Assembly (NCBI GenBank): GCA_022592435.1
Contig: JABYQS010000107.1
Location: 62,001 to 126,000, forward strand
Direction of reading: 5' to 3'
Source: Cerioporus squamosus
Lineage: Eukaryota > Basidiomycota > Agaricomycetes > Polyporales > Polyporaceae
DNA length: 64,000 nt
In this document: positions 56,139-64,000 of the stretch, piece by piece
Layout: each line of letters starts with the position of its first letter
Position numbering within the stretch: position 1 is the stretch's first letter
Position numbers and translations under genes: made by a program
Notes under the pieces: model-generated
What the model was told of the DNA's origin: nothing
What the model saw: only the letters and a program-made list of their open reading frames with translations
The model's database searches: none

Positions 56139-57226
56139 ATGTCGACCCAAGCACACCCGCTCGCCGGTGTGGAAGTGTACATCTTTGACGTCTTCGGTAC
56201 CGTCGTCGACTGGTACGGAAACATCACACGGGCACTCGCCGCAGCCGCACCGGAAGGCATTGACGAAGGTATGACATACCGAGGATCATAGTCGTGAAAG
56301 CATGCAGAAACTAAGACATGACAGATTGGGATGCGTTCGCCAATGAATGGCGGACTGGATACTTCAAACATGCGTAAGTACTGGGACGGTACCACTGCCA
56401 TACGAGTATTACTTGAAACTGAAAGGGACGTGCAGCCGAAGAATTGCAGCCGGGGGCGAGGGCGTCACGAACATGGACAAAGCTCATCGACAGGTCCGCG
56501 TAATCTCTCCTTGTGTGTACATGCTCGCTCAAATGATGACCATACAGATCCTCGATGAGATGCTCGAGACACCGCGATGGAAGAAACTAGGCTCTGCATG
56601 GGATAGCGACAAGCGACAGGCATTGGTGATGGCTTGGCACAAAGCGAATGGTGGGTATATCCGATTCCTCGCGATCTGTCTGGGGCAGGGCGCAAGCTGA
56701 ACATTGACCCCAGGTTGGCCCGACTCTTCGAAGGGTATCTACAGACTCAAGAAGAAGGCCATAGTGGCCGCGCTGTCCAACGGAAACATCCGCTTCCTCG
56801 TCGACCTCGTAAGGTATTCAAAATCCGCTGCGCGGCTTGACCTGATGAAGTCCCGTCATGCAGGCGAAGCACTCAGACCTCCCGTTCGATGTTATCTTCT
56901 CCGTCGACCTTTTCGGTACCTGCAAGCCGTGAGTATCACGCTTCAATCATCATGTTGCATGCAAACTCACCGCGGGGCAATCGTTCAGGAACGAGAAGGT
57001 CTATCAAGGCGCGCTGCACCACCTGGACATACCCCCAGAGAAGTGCGCTATGGTTGCCGCGCACCTTTGGGATCTCCGGGCGGCGGCACAGCAGGGCATG
57101 AAGACAGTGTACGTCCCCCGTATCACCGATGACGAGGAAGACAGGAACAGCGTGAAGAGTAGGGCTGACGGTGGGGAAGTTGACGTCGTGGTCAGCTCAC
57201 TGGAGGAGCTCGCGGAGATTGCTTGA
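56139..57226 (+). CDS. type II L-2-haloacid dehalogenase-like hydrolase
   Basis: HAD-superfamily enzyme. It starts MSTQAHPLAGVEVYIFDVFG; the nucleophile aspartate is the D of FDVFGTVVDWYG (motif I). The cap-domain segments follow in short exons (DWDAFANEWRTGYFKHA, GVTNMDKAHRQ, ILDEMLETPRWKKLGSAWDS). Motif II is AALSNGNIRFLVDL, a segment DVIFSVDLFGTCK follows, then YQGALHHLDIPPEKCAMVAA with HLWDLRAAAQQGMKTVYVPR (motif III/IV region, where bacterial enzymes have S-x-x-x-x-D). The protein ends SSLEELAEIA, TGA at 57224-57226. Bacterial members hydrolyse L-2-haloacids; fungal homologues are common, and their substrates are mostly unproven. At least six introns of about 50-60 bases. Probably cytosolic. 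Confidence 0.82.
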
Positions 57227-57315
57227 GATGTGATTCGAATATCACTCATGGTGTCGTTGTTTTCGCGTGGTGATTAACAAGACCCTGTACCAAGAAATGT
57301 CACATCCGTAAATGT

Positions 57316-58328
57316 CTATGTTGAGGCGTCTTCGGCAGAAGCCTCCTGTAGGCCGCTCTGCAGTGGTGTAGACGTGATATGCGGTGACGGAGCTGCCAAC
57401 GCTCCGGCATCTATATGTGGCGGCGGAAGCCTAGGCGGCAGCTTGTGGCCCTCGTCCCGGTCGAACAACAGGAGCATGGATTCAAGGGGCTCTTCCCGGG
57501 TTGTCTCAGGGACGGGCGGCAGAGGACCTGAACGTCGAGAGGTCAGTACGCCTGTTTAATGCGTGCATATGACAGGAGTACTCACGGCGTTCAAACATCG
57601 AAAGCTCCGGAGGGAGTTCGTAACTGACAGCCCTCCCCAACCGTAGCCGTTTCCTACCAGCACCAGCATGTATTCGCCGCATATGTATGTAGGGATCGGC
57701 GAGAGGGCTGTCCGGGAAATCGCTTGATCCATGGACGCCCCCGAGTTCGGGAATCGTGATTGCCAACTCTTCTGTTGCAGTTGTAGAGTCAGCTTTGTCT
57801 CCACGAAAACACAAGGATACTAACGATCGTTGATCATATCAGCCCATGGTGCCAGAATTTCGGCTTCGCCCTCGGGAGGCATCGTCTCTCCGGAGGCCCC
57901 GGCGCCGGGAGTAGACGGTGCCGCAGAGACATCAGTTGCCCCACGACACACGGCACCGGTGCTGAGCTGCGGCAGTGGAAGGACTACAACTCCGAGATCT
58001 TCTTGCAGCTTTGTAAGCGCACGCCGGGCACCCCGCGAGGCTGCTTCTCCAGTGCCGTCACCAAACGCGATGTACCCCATCTCGATCACGGACAGGGCCT
58101 CCTGGAAGACCTTCACCAAGTCGTCCTCGACAAGGCCCGTTGATGAGCATCGCGCCTCGCTGCGCGTGTATGACGACCACCTACGCCTTCGCCGACCTCC
58201 AATGCGACCGCCCACGGCCTCTCGAACAATGCGCACAAGCAGCGACGAGATTCAACGCGAGACGACGTCCAGAACGCACCCGGCGTCGCACGAAATCTCG
58301 AGAACGCGGTCGACATCGAGCTGACCAA
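57316..58328 (-). CDS. uncharacterised protein, Pro-rich C-terminus (5' end unresolved)
   Basis: Three exons join in frame. One contains GLVEDDLVKVFQEALSVIEM and RRALTKLQEDLGVVVLPLPQ and ends PWADMIND (lower limit near 57830). The next is QELAITIPELGGVHGSSDFP with LADPYIHMRRIHAGAGRKRL, ending at 57586. The last, 57316-57527, reads RPLPPVPETTREEPLESMLL and PPRLPPPHIDAGALAAP before TAG at 57316-57318. The donors are gttagt and gtgagt. The upstream part near 58150-58330 contains LLGQLDVDRVLEISCDAG in another frame, probably an earlier exon, but I could not set the joint. No domain is recognised. An amphipathic helix pair followed by a disordered Pro-rich tail suggests a regulatory or adaptor protein, which is only an inference. 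Confidence 0.45.
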
Positions 58329-58399
58329 GCAGCACCGACCTCGACGTCAGCCCAGACGGCGCACGACGCTCCCGACTCGCCCGCAGCCCCACCGACGAC

Positions 58400-59024
58400 G
58401 CCCTCGTCCAATGCGACCCATTCCGAGCGCGTTTCCGATCAGCTCGAGACGGGCGCGCGCTGCCTCACCCCGAGTCCGAGACGACCACCTCCCCCTCTCT
58501 CCCTGTCCTTTCTACCACTCCAAAACGATTTCTGCACCTCCGCTATACCCCCAGGACTCGTACGATACACATACTATAGTTCCTACATACAGTACAGTTC
58601 GTAAACAATTTGACCTTTGCGACACTGACCCTCCCGACGCGCCCTCGTGATCGCGCCTCGCGTATGTTTAGCGATTAGCGCTCTTCGACTTGCTTATGTT
58701 TTTCCGCATTCCAGTGTTTTCCTCTCATCCTCATCCCCTCGCGACCGCTCTTTCACGTAGCTACGTCACCCAGTACAGCACGCATGTATATAGACCCCTC
58801 CTGCGACCCGGAATAATAAGTTTAGTTCCCCCCTTCGACCGCGCGACTCCGCCTTCGACTTCGACCTCGATCTCCGACCCCGACGTCCGTCTCTCGTGCT
58901 TACCCTCTCGTTTGCCTTCTAGCTTCTCGTACTCGCCGCACTCTTTCGCCAGCGTCCTCGCGCAACGCTCGGACGCGTCAACACGCGTTCTATTCGACCA
59001 CTACTCGACGTACAAGACTCCTAA
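58400..59024. other. intergenic, pyrimidine-rich
   Basis: This holds the promoter side of the minus-strand gene at 57316-58328 and the 3' flank of the DUF6535 gene. It is strongly C/T-rich on the plus strand (ccctctctccctg and similar). Open frames here owe their length to the skewed composition. Confidence 0.4.
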
Positions 59025-61015
59025 TCAACCTCCCTTCCCTCTCCTCTCCTCTCCTCTCCTCTTCTCTCTCTCTCTCTCTCTCTCTCCCTCTCTACCGACT
59101 CCCCTGGTGCACGCCCAGACGACTCTCGCACCTTCGGACCGACGCACACGCCCTGTGTCAAGGTCTATCACCGTAGTGTGTCGGTCGTTCCGCATCGTCC
59201 TAATAAGCGCAGGGAGCTCGGAGTAGCGCAGGGCCCACAGAAGGACTCCCTGTCGCGATCGACGAGTGTTCCGAGTCGAGAAGTGGAGGAAGAGCTTGAA
59301 GCCACGTAGGAGGTTTTTCACGCGTTCTGATGCTGGCGAGCCGTCCCTCTCGAGGCGTACCCGATGCTGCAGGAGGTATTTGACAGTGTATTCGATTCCG
59401 GTGAGGTAGTAGCTGACGGACTCAGTTCGATCCAGGTCTACGAGTTCTTCGATTTCCACTGGCTTGAGCGGAAACGTCGCTTCAACTGTGGCAAACAATT
59501 AGTCAGGCAGAAGACGGGGGCGAGGGAAGACAGATGCTTACCGTCTTCGAGTATCGACGAACCAGGAACGAGGCTCATCTCGGTGTCGATACATGTCTTC
59601 TGGAGATACACAAGGATGCGATGGAAGGCCTCTCGGGCTGCAATACGCCGTGCGACCAGTTGCGACATCGCCAGCAAGTACAACATGCCTAGCCGGGACT
59701 TCAAGGCACACGCGGGTTGTCGGGGCATAGCCTGCAGCACTTTGCGCACCGCGCCCTTCCGCGGTTCGCAAGTGATGAGGGACAAGACGCTGAGGACAAA
59801 CGGCATCACGGGACGCCAGACCTTCCATTCGTGCGTCGAGAGCTTTGTCGTGACATCGCGGAGGAGATCCGAGTACCGCATGGACATGCGTGCAGATAGT
59901 GCGTGCATCTCGGAGAGACACTGGACGATCGTAGTATTGAGCATTGAGTTGTCGCGCGTGATGTAATATGCTGTGAGTGCAAGCGACTGCTCGAGCTCGG
60001 AGTACTTCGCATCCGCGTCGGGCTTCTCGCGCGTTTGCCAGTCGCTGAAGCTGCCGAGAGTCTGCAGGTGGGCCAAGAGCACTCGCGTGGAATCCCGAAT
60101 ACGTGCCAGGGCGACATACTTGCGGGACGTCCATGACGTCGTATCGAGTGCAGCCTGGTGCGCAGAGCGTTCCACAACACGCAGAATTTTGGACGCGGCT
60201 CGCGCAACTGTCTGAGCGAGAAGGGAGAAACTGAGGGCTTGTGGTGACTGGTAGCAGCAGTCGCGGTAGAATATGGGTAAGACCGTCGTCGCGGCCGTGA
60301 AGAAGATCAACAGGCCAACGAAGAGCGATGCCGGAATAGCGACCGATGAGTTCAGGGTCCATAGAAGGATGAGCAAGCCGGATAAGAAGAGCGAGAGAGC
60401 GAGTTGAAGGAGCATCGGAAGGGCGGCGATGATCTCCCGCACATGCCACTTGAGCAGGCTGTCGTATCGGTACTGCCGCAGGCGGGCGACCTCTGGAGAG
60501 GTTCCGGACAGACTTTGGCTGTACTGATGAAGCCACTGCTTCACGAGTACCGCGATAGATGACGCGGACAACGTGCAGACTAAAGAGGAGAACCAGAGTG
60601 CATTGATCCAGACGGCGGAGCGTGGAGCGGTAAAGGGAGCGTCGGACGCCGGGATGAAGGGTGCCTTCTGCGTGGAATTGACGAAGGGCTGGGAGATGGA
60701 GTAGCTCTCGAGCTGGCTTGACATATACGCCAGTGCCAAAACACGGTGTCGGTGTTGTCTCGTTGCAGGAGGGGGTAGGATTGGACGATGAAAGCCGTCA
60801 GCGCAGTTGAGAACAGACCAGCCTAGTGTGAGATCAGTGGAGTCCCTTGTGTGATGAAGTGACTGCATCACATACGAAAACGAGAACCATATCGAGTTCT
60901 GCGTTCCATCTCTTGAGCCGTTCTTCGTAATTGTGTTCGATGGCCGTAGCACAAAATCTCCAGGCCTCCTCTCGCTGCTCTGCTGTAGAGATCCAACTTG
61001 ACAGCACTGGGTTGG
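59025..61015 (-). CDS. DUF6535 multi-pass membrane protein, apparent frameshift
   Basis: Agaricomycete-specific membrane protein family. The N-terminal exon (about 60893-61000) reads EQREEAWRFCATAIEHNYEE with RLKRWNAELDMVLVF. After an intron comes AGLFSTALTAFIVQSYPLLQ (helix 1, about 60770-60830), then the family loop, the helix pair SAVWINALWFSSLVCTLSAS and AVLVKQWLHQYSQSL, and two further helices (LPMLLQLALSLFLSGLLILL and IPASLFVGLLIFFTAATTVL). A long soluble C-terminal part follows, continuing over an intron into VEATFPLKPVEIEELVDLDR. The frame of helix 1 and the frame of the next segment (LALAYMSSQLESYS) differ, with the shift at the AAAA run 60738-60741 (TTTT in the gene). No good intron fits, so the gene may be a pseudogene, be mis-sequenced, or use an unusual splice. 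The first exon and start are not found; the upper coordinate is approximate. Confidence 0.65.
59036..59092. repeat. pyrimidine microsatellite (TCTCC)n/(TC)n
   Basis: Five ctcct units followed by about ten tc dinucleotides. On the minus strand it lies inside the open 3' end of the DUF6535 gene and would encode an Arg/Glu-rich tail. Confidence 0.9.
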
Positions 61016-61125
61016 CAACGGGCTAGACGGACTCGTTGGTACAGATCATATGCCCACAAGGTCGGCGACTCACCTGTGAGGAATGCATATGACCTGCTGG
61101 CATCAGGATGTTTGAGGACAACCAC

Positions 61126-61890
61126 TCCAGTTCGCCCACCACAGTACAGCGACTGCTGTCATCGCACAGCCATCATCAAACGTAATCTTTCGAAGGCGTC
61201 CTGCGCTAAGTATGCCATATGTGTGAATCCTTCGAAGAACATGATCTGTGATCTGTCTGTGATGTCGATGAAGTCTTGACCGACGGGCGTGTAAGGGCAT
61301 GAGTGCGGTTTGTCAGGCGCGTCGTTGATAATGTCGCCTCAGGAGAACCCGGCTTGGAGAAGTTTCGGTGTAATGTTCGTGTTGACAGAGGGCTGGTGGC
61401 TGTCTCAAGCCTACAGTACTTGTCCCTTGCGCATATGTGTGGTCCAAGTCAATGCAATTTCCCGCTGATGTTACTTTCCCACGTATAGTAGCTGAAGTTA
61501 CCTCGCTAACGACTCTGAAGAAGTTACTTGGCGCAGTAAGTACTAACTCAAGCACAAGCAGGTACCACCTCTCTAGATCTGGCTATGAACATACATTTCT
61601 GTGAGCGGTTCTAGTGTGATCTCGGTGGTACGCTGACAGAACCTGGCGGCTGGTATGTACGAAACCTGCATCCAACCTGCACTGGCATCACCCCCGATAA
61701 GGACCGCGAGAATGCCATCAATGTCATGTAGCACGATGATTGAAGTCACACGCCACCAGTGCCTCGTCCTTCCTGCCATACGAACCTGTCTGAGCTTACA
61801 GCAACCGCAGGTGAGTAGCAACCCTTGCTCAAGCGGAGTATCTCGCCTTTTACACTGACGTTTACTAGTACTCTTACAGCAGGTTGACGC
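61126..61890. other. intergenic, no gene seen
   Basis: The start exons of the minus-strand DUF6535 gene may lie in the left part. The right part is the promoter side of the F-box gene. No domain-bearing frame was found. Confidence 0.35.
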
Positions 61891-63483
61891 ATGACTTCAA
61901 TGCCTCGCTACCTCCCCTGGGAACTCACCGACCAAATCATTTGGTTTGTACCGGACAGGACCAATGGCTTTGATCGCAACGACAACCAGACCTTGCTTAG
62001 CTGCGCGCTAGTATGTCAAGCATGGCTCCCAGCGAGTAGAGCAGTTTTGTTCGAGTATATCCGCCTTGACCGCAGAGCCGCATACGGTTCATTCGTCGAG
62101 CACGTCCTCCCCTCGGAAAGGTTGAATCCCTACCTTCGGTCGACACGTGTCCTGTGGATCCGCCAGCCCGTGGGCGAAGTGAGCAGGATGATCGAAGGAC
62201 AGCCATGGCCCAATCATTTTATCAACAAGTTTACAGGTCACTTCCCCAACGTAGAAGAGCTCCGGGTTTGAGGCGTTGCCTGGCGCTCACAGTCCCTATC
62301 CAACTCCGGAATCCATCTTGCGATCGGCCGACTTACCTCCCTGCGGAAGCTGCACCTGCGCTCGTGCATACTGCCTTCGTGGCACACCCTGCGCAGAATC
62401 CTGACGACGTTGTCGTCTTCCTTGACGTTTCTCGCGTTATGGAAGGTGACATTGCCCTCTTCCGATGCATACACGCCAGGCTTTTTTCAACCCGCTTCCA
62501 CTGCGCTCCTCGAACTCGAGCTCAACTGTTACTTGGACGATGATGTCCGTTTCATCCCGTTCTTGCGTTGGCTCTCCGACACCCCTACGCGCGACTCGCT
62601 CCGTCGCCTGATGTTTACCAGCCTCAACCTGACAACAGAACACATGACGTTCCTAACGACAGTAGCTCCTCGACTCACAGGGCTGCATATTGATGTTTCG
62701 CTGTGTAGGTCTTGTTCTCACCTAAAAATACGCAGCTCGCTCACATCCCTCTGGGCAGCTTCGTTCTGCGACGTTCCATTCCATGAGCTGAGGAGCTTGC
62801 GGATGCTTGACGTGGGACTTCTGTGGTCGATAGAGTCGTACTGGAAGGACCTCCCTCGGTTACTTTCCGCGATACCCTCTCGGCTCCGTTCTATAAAATG
62901 TCACGTACTCCCAATGGGGAGCGCGCCCAATATGGTGGCCGTCGACACGCCGGAGTCGCCATCGACTTCCAAGGAGCTGCAGGAGGAGTCGCCCCCTATC
63001 GAGGCAGACGGACTGGAGCTACTAGACGCTGTCCTACAGGGCGACAGCTTCCAGGATCTCGAGCGAGTCGGCTTCGTACTGTCTGTCACGTCCACCACCA
63101 CCGTGTCCGAGCGGGTGGACCTGCAGAAGCGCGTCCTCGAGGGACTCCAGCGCAAAGTCCCCTTCGCCGCGTCTCGGGGTATTCTTGCAGTTCGTTCAAT
63201 TGTGGAGTACGCACACTTTCATCTTCCCTCTGGAACCCAGACGTACTTGCGCTCCGAGTCACATCTGACCCCAGCACATACAGTGAAAGCGGGAACTGAG
63301 AGAACTCGGGAGGTGGTTGCAGAGGGATGCGTCGTGCCTCGTGTGGACCGCTCTATCAGCTTCCTACGTCAGCGGTCGTCATTCTCAAACACACGCTGTC
63401 GGTTTAACTTGAGGGTAGCGAGCCCGAGGATGTACCGGTGGTCCATCAATCTGACGTCTGCTGCGCGCCACTATGCACCGTAA
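61891..63483 (+). pseudogene. F-box-like Leu-rich protein with in-frame TGA
   Basis: The frame starts MTSMPRYLPWELTDQIIWFV, an F-box-type helix (L-P-x-E-(L/I)-x-x-x-I), and continues LLSCALVCQAWLPASRAVLF, which matches the C-A-L-V-C-x-x-W pattern of Agaricomycete F-box proteins. The text runs into FPNVEELRV followed by TGA (62269-62271). In the same frame it then continues for 400 codons with Leu-rich repeat-like text (LTSLRKLHLRSCILPSWHTL, SSSLTFLALWKVTLPSSDAY, RRLMFTSLNLTTEHMTFLTT). Only the TGA interrupts it. A GT..AG stretch of 27 bases (62266-62292) would remove it in frame but is shorter than any usual spliceosomal intron. Thus this is either a nonsense-mutated gene, a readthrough case or an ultra-short intron. 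F-box proteins recruit targets to SCF ubiquitin ligases; the C-terminus after about 63250 is less convincing. Confidence 0.6.
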
Positions 63484-63702
63484 CTCTCTCCTGTCCGGTC
63501 ATGCAGGGCCATGCCCATCTCCTTCCGACTCGTCGGCGCCAGCGTCGGCTAGCCACATTTGTCCTTCGCAGCGTCTTGAAGAGTCCTATAGATAGTATCT
63601 GCACATTCCTTCCGACCCCCACCTCTGCCCGCTGGCCATCTGTGTCCTAACTGCTCAGACTCTTTGCCGCGGTGTCGAGCTCCTCCTATCAGACTTGCCG
63701 CC

Positions 63703-64000
63703 ATGCCGTCTGTCCATTTTCCCAATGATTGCTCAATCCTAGACCTCGATACTACAGAACTTGAGAGCATCCTGGGGATCTCTTCGTCTCCTTCAAACAT
63801 CGGTATCAGCTCCGCTTCTCCAGGGACATCAAGAGCCTCGGAACCATCCCCGACGCAATCCGACCTGCTCCTGGCCGGTCCTAGCAGCAGCCGCAGTTCA
63901 TCATCATCTTCAACCCGCACGTCCAAGACCTCTCGAACTCGGAGGAGGATCCGTACAAAGGTTGACTTAGCCCCAGGGCAACCTCCTACTGCACGAGGCA
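63703..64000 (+). CDS. 5' part of a possible Zn2Cys6 transcription factor, cut by window edge
   Basis: From the ATG at 63703 the frame stays open to the last base. It begins MPSVHFPNDCSILDLDTTEL, then a Ser/Pro-rich stretch with SSSRSSSSSSTRTSKTSRTR and basic RRIRTKVDLAPGQPPTARG. In several basidiomycete regulators a segment of the type LAPGQPPT-(A/T)-RG directly precedes the first cysteines of a Zn2Cys6 cluster. From that memory I infer a transcription factor, but the cluster itself would lie beyond the window, so this is not shown. The antisense open frame across the same bases has no motif. Confidence 0.45.
   Translation, partial: MPSVHFPNDCSILDLDTTELESILGISSSPSNIGISSASPGTSRASEPSPTQSDLLLAGPSSSRSSSSSSTRTSKTSRTRRRIRTKVDLAPGQPPTARG

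Noticed and set aside
59538..60536. 332-codon minus-strand open frame in another frame of the DUF6535 gene
   Set aside because: It overlaps the exon that carries the family helices, is Arg/Pro/His-rich and has no hydrophobic segments, so it is a frame shadow.

Overview
The window looks like a piece of nuclear chromosome from a basidiomycete fungus, most likely an Agaricomycete (mushroom or polypore group). The reasons are dense genes on both strands, many 45-70 base GT..AG introns, GC-rich coding exons, and families typical of Agaricomycetes: DUF6535 membrane proteins, Leu-rich F-box proteins, Ser- or Pro-rich surface proteins and Zn2Cys6 regulators. No ribosomal RNA, CRISPR array or bacterial operon was seen. 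Function calls rest on motifs read by eye and on family knowledge. Exon limits were worked out by joining reading frames at GT..AG sites and have not been tested against transcripts.

Left third (1-23 kb): a small single-pass membrane protein (minus, 877-1511); an oligopeptide transporter of the OPT family (minus, 2465-5748); an unresolved minus-strand locus (6295-7101); an Rrp17/Nop25 ribosome-biogenesis protein (plus, 7382-8296); a METTL21/Rkm5-like protein methyltransferase (minus, 8451-9732); the Bos1/membrin ER-Golgi SNARE (plus, 10138-11119); a large P5B-type ATPase of the Ypk9/ATP13A2 group (plus, 11393-16741); a Ser-rich cell-surface sensor-like protein (plus, 17364-18940); a metallo-beta-lactamase-fold hydrolase (plus, 20343-21793); and the mitochondrial import oxidoreductase Mia40 (plus, 22049-22924).

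Middle (24-44 kb): a 1710-residue Sec7-domain protein whose catalytic glutamate position looks degenerate (24654-29841); a basidiomycete-specific membrane protein, probably DUF7330 (30798-32352); a Zn2Cys6 transcription factor with a His/Thr/Gln low-complexity tail (34716-39427); and a second member of the small membrane-protein family found at 877-1511 (40526-41256). Around 44.1-45.5 kb there is a cluster of non-autonomous DNA transposons: an 828-base element with roughly 85-base inverted ends carrying two outward-facing tRNA-like Pol III promoters, and directly beside it two copies in opposite orientation of a 175-176 base pogo-like MITE with TA duplications.

Right third (46-64 kb): a glutathione transferase with an apparent 21-base micro-exon at its active site (46604-47609); a secreted Pro/Ser-rich repeat protein (48312-49445); two tandem aldo-keto reductase paralogues on the minus strand, each with a TATA box (50850-52251 and 52590-53881); a WDR83/MORG1 WD40 protein (54461-55702); a type II haloacid dehalogenase (56139-57226); an uncharacterised minus-strand gene (57316-about 58330); a DUF6535 gene with an apparent frameshift (59025-about 61015); an F-box-like gene with an in-frame TGA (61891-63483); and the start of a possible transcription-factor gene cut by the window edge (63703-64000).

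The housekeeping genes (RRP17, BOS1, YPK9, MIA40, WDR83) are not functionally linked to one another. The accessory content (surface proteins, small-molecule reductases and transferases, regulators, transposons) is concentrated from about 40 kb onward.
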